DNA of 17,866 bases from an uncultured Granulicatella sp. GTDB taxonomy: Bacteria; Bacillota; Bacilli; Lactobacillales; Aerococcaceae. The translations under genes were made by a program, and so were the position numbers. Of the stretch, positions 6,777 through 14,613 are shown piece by piece (the stretch's first letter is position 1; every line of letters starts with the position of its first letter). The stretch spans positions 1 through 17,866 of the forward strand of contig URWJ01000016.1 of assembly GCA_900551535.1 (NCBI GenBank). The letters run 5' to 3'. The notes beneath the pieces were generated by a model. It saw only the letters and a list, made by a program, of their open reading frames with translations, ran no database searches and was not told the origin of the DNA.

Positions 6777-8225
6777 TTATTTTGCAATTGGTAATTTCAC
6801 TTTGAATAATGACCCATGATTGAGTCGTGAAGTCAGGCTAATTTTACCGTTATATCCTTCGATTAATTCCTTGGCAATCGAAAGCCCCAAACCATTTCCT
6901 CCACGTTCTCTTGAGCGAGCTTTATCGACGCGGTAGAATCGTGAGAATACTTTTTTCTTATCTTCTTCTGTTAATCCCATCCCGAAATCCTGAATGCCGA
7001 TTTCGACCGCTTCCGTCGTTGGAGATAGACTAACAATAATCTCTTTTCGATCTGTTGAATATTTCACGGCATTATCGAGTAAGATGATAATGACTTGCTC
7101 GAAGTGATTGCGATAGATTGGAGAGATAATCTCCTTCTTCGTATCGATATCTGCGATAAACGTAAAGTCTGGATAGAGTATTTTGAAGTTCGTTACAATC
7201 TGTTCTAATGTCGCAACGACTTCCGTTTTGGCATCTTTATATTGCTCTCTTACTTGAGGCGCACGCGATAAATCAAGCATTTCTTGAACGAGTGTCTTCA
7301 TGCGCTTAATTTCCGCTAGAGAGGCCGTGAGAGACTCTTCCAGCACTTCTGGGTCATCTTTCCCCCAACGGTTTAAAAGCTTCAGGTGCCCTTCTACAAT
7401 CGCGACAGGCGTACGTAATTCGTGAGACACATCTTCTACGAAATGCTTTTGCTGTGCAATGTAGAAACTAATCTTATCTAAGAGCTCATTAAATTGTTGG
7501 GATACAATCGCAAACTCGTCATTTTTCTTTGGAATAATTAAACGTTTTGTTTCAATGTTTTCTTCATTAATCGAAGCGATAATATCATGAATTTCTTCAA
7601 TTGGCTTGGAAATGAGTCGCGAAATGAAATACGCAAGCCCAATGGAGACAATTCCTTCCATCACAATAAGCTGCAGGAATAAAAAGCGCAATTGTTTCTT
7701 CAATTCAGCCAACTTCCTCATTCGGTTGGTTACTTGCAAGTGTCCAATCAAGACACGAGTATTTCTGGAAAGAATTGGCATCATCACTTGTACACTTTCT
7801 TCTCCGGTCGATAGCGTCACATATTGAGCCTCGAGCTTACTTGAAACTTGCGGACGGTCTTGCCATTGTTGCGTTTGGAATAACAGTTCCTTACCTGTAT
7901 CAAAGACGCGAATATTCACTTCTTCGTTCATTGGATAAAAGCTACTATTTTTCTTATAGACTTGGTTTTGATTCAACTCATATTGCTCTGCTTTATTTAA
8001 AACGCTAAGAATATCTTCACTTGTTAACTTCTCCGTTTTTTCTGATAACAAATCCGCGATGACTTGAGCATACACCACCGTCTGATTTTTCTCATTATCG
8101 CGAAGGCCAATGATCTGACCCTCAATCAAAATCGCAGTCAATACAGCTAATAACGCAAAAATGGTGGCCGACATCACCCACCACCATTTTTTTGCTACCG
8201 ATTTATGTTGGTTTTGGTCCTTCAT
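6777..8225 (-). CDS. csrS: CsrS/CovS-type membrane sensor histidine kinase
   Basis: This 482-residue kinase senses an extracellular cue and phosphorylates the response regulator encoded just upstream. The first membrane helix is at about 14-36, an extracytoplasmic sensor domain at about 37-175, and the second helix at about 180-203. A HAMP linker follows (about 204-256), then the H-box DVSHELRTPVAIVEGHL with His268, the N-box LLDNAVKYS with Asn385, and ATP-lid motifs DFGMG (413-417) and GGNGLGLSI (442-450). The H-box region and following LLNRWGKDDPE closely resemble streptococcal CsrS/CovS; ArlS is the next best match. The ATG has GAGGAG six bases upstream, and only 10 bp separate it from csrR, so the two genes are cotranscribed. 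The signal it senses cannot be read from the sequence. Confidence 0.92.
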   Translation of the reverse strand: MKDQNQHKSVAKKWWWVMSATIFALLAVLTAILIEGQIIGLRDNEKNQTVVYAQVIADLLSEKTEKLTSEDILSVLNKAEQYELNQNQVYKKNSSFYPMNEEVNIRVFDTGKELLFQTQQWQDRPQVSSKLEAQYVTLSTGEESVQVMMPILSRNTRVLIGHLQVTNRMRKLAELKKQLRFLFLQLIVMEGIVSIGLAYFISRLISKPIEEIHDIIASINEENIETKRLIIPKKNDEFAIVSQQFNELLDKISFYIAQQKHFVEDVSHELRTPVAIVEGHLKLLNRWGKDDPEVLEESLTASLAEIKRMKTLVQEMLDLSRAPQVREQYKDAKTEVVATLEQIVTNFKILYPDFTFIADIDTKKEIISPIYRNHFEQVIIILLDNAVKYSTDRKEIIVSLSPTTEAVEIGIQDFGMGLTEEDKKKVFSRFYRVDKARSRERGGNGLGLSIAKELIEGYNGKISLTSRLNHGSLFKVKLPIAK

Positions 8226-8235
8226 ATGTAGCTCC

Positions 8236-8931
8236 TCAGCTTCTCATTACATATCCAGTTCCACGAACGGTTTGAATATAACTTTCTCGTCCTGGTACAT
8301 CAATTTTATTACGGATATAACGAACATACACGTCAATCACATTTGTCTCGACTTCGTTCTTATAGCCCCATACTTCTTTTAATAACACTTCACGTGAAAG
8401 CACAATATCAATGTTTTCCATCAGTAATAAGAGTAATTCATATTCTTTCTTCGTTAAATCAATGACTTCCCCTGCACGACGAACGACACGGTTTTCCACT
8501 TCCACTACAAGGTCACGGTATTCCACTCTTGTTTGTTTCACAACACGAGATTGTTCTTCCATTTGCAAGCGTCTAAAGAGTGCACGTAATCTTGCAAGGA
8601 TTTCTTCGATTTCGAATGGTTTCACGACATAGTCATCTGCCCCTTGATCAAGCCCTGCAACACGGTCCATCACTGAATCGCGCGCTGTCATAATGATGAC
8701 TGGCGTTTGTTTTACTTGGCGAAGGCGGCGAACGACTTCTAATCCATTCATTTCTGGTAACATTAAATCTAATAAAATAGCATCCCACTGCTCATCGATA
8801 GCTGCTTGTAAACCACTACGTCCATCTGAGCATACTTTTGTTTCATAGCCTTCATGCTTTAATTCTAATTCGACAAAGCGACTTAAATTTCGTTCATCTT
8901 CAATAATTAAAATACGTTGATTCGCTGGCAT
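8236..8931 (-). CDS. csrR: CsrR/CovR-type OmpR-family response regulator
   Basis: This 231-residue DNA-binding regulator has a receiver domain at about 5-120, with acidic pocket IIEDE (9-13), phosphoacceptor Asp55 (AILLDLMLPEMNG), Thr82 and Lys104 (VKPF). A winged-helix output domain follows at about 130-231, with the wing VETNVIDVYVRYIRNKIDVPG and TVRGTGYVMR. Both domains read like streptococcal CovR/CsrR, which mostly represses capsule and surface-protein genes when phosphorylated; Staphylococcus ArlR is more distant. The frame extends 14 codons further, but the ATG at 8931 is preceded by AAGGGAG at the right distance and starts directly before the receiver domain. It is the first gene of the csrRS pair. 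It sits between two choline-binding protein genes, which makes them natural candidate targets, though this is not shown. Confidence 0.93.
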   Translation of the reverse strand: MPANQRILIIEDERNLSRFVELELKHEGYETKVCSDGRSGLQAAIDEQWDAILLDLMLPEMNGLEVVRRLRQVKQTPVIIMTARDSVMDRVAGLDQGADDYVVKPFEIEEILARLRALFRRLQMEEQSRVVKQTRVEYRDLVVEVENRVVRRAGEVIDLTKKEYELLLLLMENIDIVLSREVLLKEVWGYKNEVETNVIDVYVRYIRNKIDVPGRESYIQTVRGTGYVMRS

Positions 8932-8991
8932 TATAAGACTCCCTTCTCTATTCTTTCCTAACACGTTTATCATATCATATTCATAAGATTC

Positions 8992-9021
8992 TTAACAGAA
9001 TTTAATGAAATTTTCTGTCAA
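8992..9021 (-). promoter_or_regulatory. Candidate csrR promoter
   Basis: A perfect TTGACA (-35) lies at 9016-9021 on the minus strand. The -10 is weak: TGTTAA at 8992-8997 (18-bp spacing) or CTGTTA one base closer. An ATTAAA, a possible CovR site for autoregulation, lies between them (9001-9006). The sequence ACAGAATTT / AAATTTTCTGT (8996-9018) forms a dyad over the same region. Confidence 0.4.
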
Positions 9022-9036
9022 TTATCTTCAATTCAG

Positions 9037-9070
9037 TATTCAAGATTAACTTATAAGTTAATCTTGAATA
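9037..9070. repeat. 34-bp perfect palindrome
   Basis: TATTCAAGATTAACTTA (9037-9053) is followed without a gap by its exact reverse complement (9054-9070). It lies 15 bp upstream of the csrR -35 and just beyond the terminator of the excalibur gene. It could be a second terminator stem, a protein-binding dyad or a cruciform. Confidence 0.8.
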
Positions 9071-9072
9071 AA

Positions 9073-9105
9073 AAAGAACTAATCTACAGAGCAGATTAGT
9101 TCTTT
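9073..9105 (-). terminator. Rho-independent terminator of the excalibur choline-binding gene
   Basis: AAAGAACTAATCT (9073-9085) and AGATTAGTTCTTT (9093-9105) form a perfect 13-bp stem with a seven-base loop. On the minus strand TTTTTTATTC follows. It lies 23 bp after the stop codon. Confidence 0.88.
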
Positions 9106-9128
9106 AATATATATAATATCCGTTCCAT

Positions 9129-10334
9129 TTATTGAACTTGTTCTTCAGTAGTCGTTTGTACTGTTGTTTCAGGTACTGCTTCAGCTTTTTCAATAGGAAT
9201 TAGTTCTGTTGTAGTAGACACTTTCGGTAACTCTTTCCAAATCCCCTCTTGATCAACATAGTAACCGTCTGGAGTTACTGTATTTCTTAGCATCGCACCT
9301 GACTTGTCAAAGTAATGCCAGCCATCACCTAATTTGATCCAACCTGTCTGCATTACACCGCTGGCGTCAAAATAATATGTTGAGTGAGAAACTTGGTACA
9401 AACCTGTTACCATTTTTCCATTTTCTGCTAAATAGTACCACTTATTATTTTCTTGATACCATCCAGTCTGCATTGCACCACTGCTCTTGAAATAGTAATA
9501 ACCTCCAGCTATCCACTTCCAACCAGTTTGCATTGCTCCACTATCAGTAAAGAAATACTTAGTTCCAGCTATTTCTTTCAAACCAGTTTCCATTGCTCCT
9601 GATCCATTTAAGAAATACCAAACACCACTAATTTGTTTCCATCCTGTTTGTAAATAACCATTTGAATCAAAGTAATACCAGACACCACCAGATTGTTGCC
9701 AGCCTGTTTGAAGGGTTCCTGATGAACTAAAGAAGTAGCGATTGTTTCCAATTGTTTGCCAGCCTGTAACCATTCCACCTGAACTATTTAAATAGTACCA
9801 AGAACCACTCAAATATTTCCATCCTGTCTGCATATATCCATTGTTATCAAAGTAATACCAGACATTACTAATCCGTTGCCATCCTGTTTGCATTGCTCCT
9901 GCTGAATTGAAATAGTACCAAATACCACTTAATTGTTGCCACCCAGTTTGCATTACACCTGAGCTATTAAAATAATACCAAATACCACTGATTTTCTTCC
10001 ATCCAGTCACCATGACATAATTTTCGTAATAATACCATTTACTATCAACTTGTTCCCAACCAGTAGCTTTTACTTTATTTAATGGTTTCCCATCTTCTCT
10101 ACGCGAGCGATATTGGCCACCCGATTTAAAAATCTCACAGGCTGTTCCATCTTTATCACGATCAAGATGCCCCGCATATCCCGGTTCCCCAACTAAAATA
10201 TCCCCATAACCTGCAGCCCATGCTTCTGAACAATTTCTAAAATGAACTGTATCTGCATGAACAGTATTTTCTATCGGTAAGATAAAAGATACTAAAACTG
10301 CAAAAAAACAAATAATTACTTTTTTTAATTTCAT
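9129..10334 (-). CDS. Secreted choline-binding protein with N-terminal excalibur domain
   Basis: This 401-residue protein has a signal peptide (1-27, cleavage likely after VHA). A compact excalibur-type calcium-binding domain follows (about 31-68), with two cysteines (Cys35, Cys66) and the loop DRDKDGTACE (58-67). About 13 choline-binding repeats (about 92-360, GWK.ISG.WYYFNSSG.MQT units) and a short Ser/Thr/Glu-rich tail (about 372-401, ending TTVQTTTEEQVQ) complete it. No enzymatic domain is visible. The repeats should tether it to phosphorylcholine on teichoic acids, and the excalibur domain may bind Ca2+ or carry a structural disulphide. The frame extends six codons upstream, but the ATG at 10334 has AAGGAG seven bases before it. 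It has its own good promoter and terminator. Pairing an excalibur domain with choline-binding repeats is not a combination I know to be characterised. Confidence 0.9.
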   Translation of the reverse strand: MKLKKVIICFFAVLVSFILPIENTVHADTVHFRNCSEAWAAGYGDILVGEPGYAGHLDRDKDGTACEIFKSGGQYRSRREDGKPLNKVKATGWEQVDSKWYYYENYVMVTGWKKISGIWYYFNSSGVMQTGWQQLSGIWYYFNSAGAMQTGWQRISNVWYYFDNNGYMQTGWKYLSGSWYYLNSSGGMVTGWQTIGNNRYFFSSSGTLQTGWQQSGGVWYYFDSNGYLQTGWKQISGVWYFLNGSGAMETGLKEIAGTKYFFTDSGAMQTGWKWIAGGYYYFKSSGAMQTGWYQENNKWYYLAENGKMVTGLYQVSHSTYYFDASGVMQTGWIKLGDGWHYFDKSGAMLRNTVTPDGYYVDQEGIWKELPKVSTTTELIPIEKAEAVPETTVQTTTEEQVQ

Positions 10335-10364
10335 ACCTAAACTCCTTTTCAAAGTGATAACTTC

Positions 10365-10393
10365 ATTATAAATGAAACCGTTATCCTATTCAA
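10365..10393 (-). promoter_or_regulatory. Sigma-A promoter of the excalibur choline-binding gene
   Basis: On the minus strand TTGAAT (-35, at 10388-10393) is exactly 17 bp from a perfect TATAAT (-10, at 10365-10370). The start codon lies 30 bp after the -10, with AAGGAG in between. This is the best-matching promoter in the window. Confidence 0.8.
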
Positions 10394-10418
10394 TCGAATA
10401 TTGTAAGTTCATCAAAAA

Positions 10419-10443
10419 AGCCCTAGCCAAATTGGCTAGGACT
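10419..10443 (-). terminator. Rho-independent terminator of gnd
   Basis: CCTAGCCAA (10422-10430) and TTGGCTAGG (10432-10440) form a tight stem with flanking AGC / ACT pairs. On the minus strand CTTTTTTG follows. It lies 13 bp after the gnd stop codon. Confidence 0.92.
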
Positions 10444-10456
10444 TCGTCATTTGTAA

Positions 10457-11890
10457 TTATTGTTCAATCTCTTTTTCTTGAGCCCATTCGAAGTGGAATG
10501 TTCCTGGTTTGTCTACACGGTTGTAAGTATGTGCACCGAAGTAGTCACGTTGAGCTTGAATTAAGTTTGCAGGTAATGTTTCTGAACGGTATGAATCATA
10601 GTATGCTAACGCACTTGAGAATGTTGGTACTGGGATACCAGCACGAACAGCCGTTACAACAACATCACGAACTGCATCTTGGTAAGATTCAGTTACATAT
10701 AAGAAGTACTTATCTAATAATAAGTTCTTCAATTGAGGATCACGTTCGAACGCATCTGTAATCTTTTGTAAGAATTGCGCACGGATGATACATCCAGCAC
10801 GGAAGATTTTTGCGATTTCTCCGTAGTTTAAGTCCCAATTGAACTCTTCGCTTGCTACACGCATTTGAGCAAATCCTTGCGCGTAACTCATAATTTTAGA
10901 GAAGTATAATCCTTTACGAACTTGTTCGATTAAAGCTTGACGTTCTGAATTTGTTAATTCAGGAATCTTAGTTGCTGCCAACTCTTTACTTGCTGCAACA
11001 CGTTCTTCTTTCAATGTTGAAACGAAACGTGCAAATACAGATTCAGTAATTAATGGAAGTGGCACACCTAAGTCTAATGCGCTTTGTGAAGCCCATTTAC
11101 CAGTACCTTTGTTTCCAGCAGTATCCATGATTACGTCAACCATTGGACGACCTGTTTCAGGATCTTTCTTCGTTAAAATATCCGCTGTGATTTCGATTAA
11201 GTAGCTATCTAATTCGCCTTGGTTCCATTCTTTGAATACTTCAGCGCATTCTTCTACAGATAATCCACCTACACGACGTAGGATATCGTAACTTTCAGCG
11301 ATTAATTGCATATCACCATATTCGATTCCGTTGTGAACCATTTTTACATAGTGGCCTGCTCCGTTTGGTCCGATGTAAGTTACACATGGAGCGCCATCGT
11401 CTGCTTTAGCAGAGATTTCTTCTAAGATTGGTGCTACTAAGTCATATGCATCTTTTTGTCCACCAGGCATGATTGAAGGTCCTTTTAGGGCTCCTTCTTC
11501 CCCACCAGATACACCAGTACCGATGAAGTTGATTCCTGAGTTTGCAAGTTCTTCATTACGACGCATTGTATCACGGAAGAATGTATTTCCTCCATCAATT
11601 AAAATATCGCCTTTATCTAAGTGTGGAAGTAAACTTTGAATTGTCTTATCTGTTGCTTCCCCAGCTTTAACCATTAATAAAATTCTTCTTGGTTTTTCTA
11701 GAGACTCTACAAATTCTTCAACAGAATATGTTGGAACTAATTTTTTATCTGGATGTAGAGCAATCACTTCGTCTGTTTTTGAAGTTGTACGGTTGTAGAT
11801 TGAAACGCTATAGCCACGGCTTTCGATGTTTAAAGCCAAGTTACGTCCCATAACAGCCATACCCACGACACCAATTTGTTGTTTTGACAT
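10457..11890 (-). CDS. gnd: 6-phosphogluconate dehydrogenase, decarboxylating
   Basis: This 477-residue cytosolic enzyme converts 6-phosphogluconate to ribulose-5-phosphate and CO2 with NADP+, the third step of the oxidative pentose-phosphate pathway. It has the N-terminal dinucleotide-binding motif GVVGMAVMGRNLALN (7-21) with NRTTSKTDE, where the Arg/Thr are consistent with NADP+ preference. The substrate loop is VSGGEEGALKGPSIMPGG (127-144), and the catalytic Lys183 lies in YVKMVHNGIEYGDMQ. The C-terminal helical domain contains VPTFSSALAYYDSYR. Length is normal for the family. The ATG has GGAGGAAG upstream at good spacing. gnd adjacent to a CsrR/CovR-family regulator gene is also known in streptococci (gnd-ritR in pneumococcus); here the excalibur choline-binding gene has come between them. 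Confidence 0.97.
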   Translation of the reverse strand: MSKQQIGVVGMAVMGRNLALNIESRGYSVSIYNRTTSKTDEVIALHPDKKLVPTYSVEEFVESLEKPRRILLMVKAGEATDKTIQSLLPHLDKGDILIDGGNTFFRDTMRRNEELANSGINFIGTGVSGGEEGALKGPSIMPGGQKDAYDLVAPILEEISAKADDGAPCVTYIGPNGAGHYVKMVHNGIEYGDMQLIAESYDILRRVGGLSVEECAEVFKEWNQGELDSYLIEITADILTKKDPETGRPMVDVIMDTAGNKGTGKWASQSALDLGVPLPLITESVFARFVSTLKEERVAASKELAATKIPELTNSERQALIEQVRKGLYFSKIMSYAQGFAQMRVASEEFNWDLNYGEIAKIFRAGCIIRAQFLQKITDAFERDPQLKNLLLDKYFLYVTESYQDAVRDVVVTAVRAGIPVPTFSSALAYYDSYRSETLPANLIQAQRDYFGAHTYNRVDKPGTFHFEWAQEKEIEQ

Positions 11891-12043
11891 GAAACTTCCT
11901 CCAATTTGTTTTATTTAACACATCTATGTTATCAAAAATCATGCTTTTTTGAAAGGCATTTGAATGCTTTTCTTTTACTAAAGCTCTTTTTCATTTCACT
12001 CATTTTCACTCTTAGAAAACCTTTTAACATTTAACTCTAGTAA

Positions 12044-12071
12044 TTCACATCGATTTACGGTAAACTATTAC
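12044..12071 (+). promoter_or_regulatory. Candidate promoter of the small membrane peptide gene
   Basis: TTCACA (-35, 12044-12049) is separated by 16 bp from TATTAC (-10, 12066-12071), 27 bp before the TTG start. CGGTAA / TTACCG (12058-12073) forms a small dyad across the -10. The rest of the 11891-12098 gap must also hold the gnd promoter on the other strand; I could not place it convincingly. Confidence 0.45.
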
Positions 12072-12098
12072 CGAGCAAAGAAAAAAGGAGCGATTTTG

Positions 12099-12227
12099 TT
12101 GGCAAAGAAAAAACGTAATCTTTCAACAGTTGAAAAAATTACACGTGTTGTAGCCGTATTAATGCTAATCGGTACACTCGGTGCTATCATCTTACAAGTA
12201 GCCTTAACTGCAATGAATTATAAATAA
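12099..12227 (+). CDS. Small single-pass membrane protein, 42 aa, DUF4044-like
   Basis: A 42-residue reading frame begins at TTG (12099), eight bases after AAGGAG (12085-12090), and ends at TAA (12225-12227), straight before a strong terminator. The peptide starts with a basic segment (MAKKKRNLSTVEKITR), then one hydrophobic helix (about 17-37: VVAVLMLIGTLGAIILQVAL) and a short tail NYK. Positive charges before the helix predict the N-terminus inside. This pattern fits the short DUF4044 peptides of Lactobacillales, whose function is unknown; that family name is from memory of typical members. It is the only complete gene on the plus strand and is divergent from gnd. The tight promoter / RBS / terminator framing makes it convincing despite its length and TTG start. 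Confidence 0.8.
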   Translation: MAKKKRNLSTVEKITRVVAVLMLIGTLGAIILQVALTAMNYK

Positions 12228-12232
12228 ACGAA

Positions 12233-12264
12233 AAGACCGACTGCTTTCCCAGTCGGTCTTTTTT
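12233..12264 (+). terminator. Strong, probably bidirectional rho-independent terminator
   Basis: AAGACCGACTG (12233-12243) and CAGTCGGTCTT (12250-12260) form a perfect 11-bp stem with a six-base loop, followed by TTTT on the plus strand. On the minus strand the stem ends in TTTTCG and lies about 36 bp beyond the last licD-type gene, so it can close both transcription units. Confidence 0.93.
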
Positions 12265-12299
12265 CGAAATTATATAGTTTCTTATTATAATTTTTAATC

Positions 12300-13118
12300 T
12301 TATTCACCAATCCAATAGTTCTTAGCTTCACCCGCTACTTGCTGCGCTGGTGGAGGTGGTGTCATATAATCTTCCCCAAATTCATAAACGAGAATTTCAT
12401 GATACTTTCTTGGAACTTTTAGAACAGTATCTTCATATGCCATATCGATGGTATCATATAACCATTCTTTTTTAATTCCTTTTGGATAGTAAGAATCATA
12501 TACTGTGCATGCAAAATCAGAAGAAGTATTTCCATTATATTTTTTAGCCAATTCCTCAATCTTAAAATTCCACATTTGAGGAGAAGTAAATCTGAAAATA
12601 GCCGATGCAATATATCGTGGAATATTTTTTAATCCACCATTTGTAATTTCAATTCCCTTGAAATTTAAAGATGAAAGTCGTAAGAAGTTTTTGTACTGTT
12701 TCATTTTTTTTCGGTCAGCTTCTTCTGTAACAACTCCATCATATGGGAAAATGTCCACACAAGTTCCTAATACTACACTTTTATCAATTAATTCAGCATC
12801 ACGACGAGTACGAATATCATAAACTCTCATATAGCTAAATGGATATCCTGGCGTTTCTCTAAATGAAATCAAACGATAGTATGGATGTTGCTCTTTTACA
12901 AGTACTTCGTATAAACGTTCAAATTCATCACGTGCTAATGAAATATCTGTATCATCATCCCATGGAATAAATCCACCATGACGAACAGCCCCTAACAACG
13001 AACCAAAATCTATAAAATATTTAATATCATGTTTTTCGCAAAGTTCATGTAAATATTTTAGGATATTCAATTCTACCTCTTTAATTTCATCTAAACTCAT
13101 TACTCTTTCTTTTGTCAT
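12300..13118 (-). CDS. LicD-family phosphotransferase (probable phosphorylcholine transferase)
   Basis: This 272-residue soluble protein has the LicD nucleotidyltransferase-fold signature: FGSLLGAVRHGGFIPWDDD (38-56) followed by TDIS and an Asp-rich metal site. Further family features are VDIFPYDGV (about 122-130) and a C-terminal FGEDYMTPPPPAQQVA. LicD proteins move a phosphorylated alcohol, classically phosphorylcholine from CDP-choline, onto a sugar of a teichoic acid or glycan; related fukutin-type enzymes move phospho-ribitol. The choline-binding proteins nearby favour phosphorylcholine here, but the substrate is inferred. The ATG overlaps the stop codon of the flippase gene (ATGA, 13115-13118), and AGGAG lies seven bases upstream, so translation is probably coupled. 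It is the last gene of the polysaccharide operon. Confidence 0.9.
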   Translation of the reverse strand: MTKERVMSLDEIKEVELNILKYLHELCEKHDIKYFIDFGSLLGAVRHGGFIPWDDDTDISLARDEFERLYEVLVKEQHPYYRLISFRETPGYPFSYMRVYDIRTRRDAELIDKSVVLGTCVDIFPYDGVVTEEADRKKMKQYKNFLRLSSLNFKGIEITNGGLKNIPRYIASAIFRFTSPQMWNFKIEELAKKYNGNTSSDFACTVYDSYYPKGIKKEWLYDTIDMAYEDTVLKVPRKYHEILVYEFGEDYMTPPPPAQQVAGEAKNYWIGE

Positions 13119-14599
13119 GATTTAGCTCCTATTTTTAATTTTGATAAAACACCTTTTAAAATTGATTGATATAAATCATCTTTTGCAATCGCCAAAGCAA
13201 TTAGATAATAAATTACTGAACTAATGACCGTCAAACCAATGTTTAGTAATAATTGTTTATCCACTACTTGTCCATAAGGAACAAAATGATTTACAACAAA
13301 TGCAATTGGGACAAAACCTAATGATAAAACAATATATCTCTTAAGCATATGCAGTATTGGTTTTACATGTACCAATTCCATATTTCGAATAAACACATAT
13401 TCTAGCAGTAATAAAACAATTTCTGCTGCCATTGTCGTAATAATGTAATACTCTGGAGCTGTAACTCCCGTAAAGAATAAGACACTATTTAGCAACAAGT
13501 TAATTCCACCACCGACGAAATAAAGAATGGTTAATCTCTCCTCATAACCATTTACAAGAATAACTTGTGTTCCGAAAATAATTTCTAATGCCCAACCAAT
13601 GGTACGAATTGCAAAAAGCACTGTACACATTCCAGCAAAGAAGTATTTTTCTCCACCATATAATAAAGTTACTGGTATTCCGACAGTTGCTAAACCAACA
13701 CAGATAGGAACAAGGAAGAAGAAAAAGGCTTGACTTCCTTTATTTACTAGGTCTTGATATGCTTTTCTATCCCCTATTCCAAGATAGTAACCAAGTCGTG
13801 GAACACTCACACTTACGGCTCCACTAACAACTCTTGCCAAAAGGGTTGCAATATTATATCCCGTAACATAGTAAGTAACATTTTCAACGATTCCTATTTT
13901 AGATAAGAAAATTTGATCCAAATACGTATACAACATATTTGCGTTCGCAATTAATAGTACTGCAAATAATGGACTCATCATCTTCATCATATCTTTTAAC
14001 TGTACACGAACAAACTTGACTTCTCGTTTGATCCATACAAAACTTGCAAGGAAGTTTATTAATGTGATAACTGACATGACAATCGTATACGGAATGATGT
14101 CCTCTGCTTTCTTAACGAACATGAATACCGCTACCAGCATCAGGATACGAATCACTAATGTCTTATAGAAAATAAACTTGTAGTTTTCAAAAGCTTCATT
14201 TAACCACTCAATATAAAATAATTGAGAGAATAATTGAACACCTAGAATATAGTATAAGTATCTCAAATCTGGAGTCTCAACAGTAAAACTAACATAAATA
14301 TAATAGATAATAGTTGTTGCAACTGTACAAATTAGTGAGATATAAAAGAGCTGACTGAATACTTTATTAATCTTGTCTCGATCATTCTTTACTTTACTAA
14401 TCTCACGCATCCCGTAATTGTAAATTCCAAGCGTAGCGAACGGAATAAATAAATTTAATATTGTATTGGCAACGTTAAAATTACCAAAATCCTCCTTACT
14501 CAGCACACGCGAAATATACGGTCCCGTGATTAGAGGAAAGACAATATTCAATATTCGCACAAGCATATTCGTAAATGCGTTCAGCTTAATATTTTTCAT
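13115..14599 (-). CDS. Wzx/TacF-type polysaccharide flippase
   Basis: This 494-residue integral membrane protein has 12 to 14 hydrophobic segments throughout and belongs to the MATE-related oligosaccharide flippase family. The N-terminus NAFTNMLVRILNIVFPLITG followed by PYISRVLSKEDFGNFN is the typical first-helix and loop signature of Wzx proteins. Its likely job is to move lipid-linked repeat units across the membrane. In choline-dependent streptococci the TacF flippase does this for choline-bearing teichoic acid precursors, and LicD genes on both sides make that the best analogy. The frame extends 13 codons upstream into the end of the preceding gene, but the ATG at 14599 has AAGAGG five bases before it, giving a 14-bp gap after that gene. 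Substrate specificity cannot be read from the sequence. Confidence 0.88.
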   Translation of the reverse strand: MKNIKLNAFTNMLVRILNIVFPLITGPYISRVLSKEDFGNFNVANTILNLFIPFATLGIYNYGMREISKVKNDRDKINKVFSQLFYISLICTVATTIIYYIYVSFTVETPDLRYLYYILGVQLFSQLFYIEWLNEAFENYKFIFYKTLVIRILMLVAVFMFVKKAEDIIPYTIVMSVITLINFLASFVWIKREVKFVRVQLKDMMKMMSPLFAVLLIANANMLYTYLDQIFLSKIGIVENVTYYVTGYNIATLLARVVSGAVSVSVPRLGYYLGIGDRKAYQDLVNKGSQAFFFFLVPICVGLATVGIPVTLLYGGEKYFFAGMCTVLFAIRTIGWALEIIFGTQVILVNGYEERLTILYFVGGGINLLLNSVLFFTGVTAPEYYIITTMAAEIVLLLLEYVFIRNMELVHVKPILHMLKRYIVLSLGFVPIAFVVNHFVPYGQVVDKQLLLNIGLTVISSVIYYLIALAIAKDDLYQSILKGVLSKLKIGAKS

Positions 14600-14613
14600 A
14601 TAAACCTCTTTTG

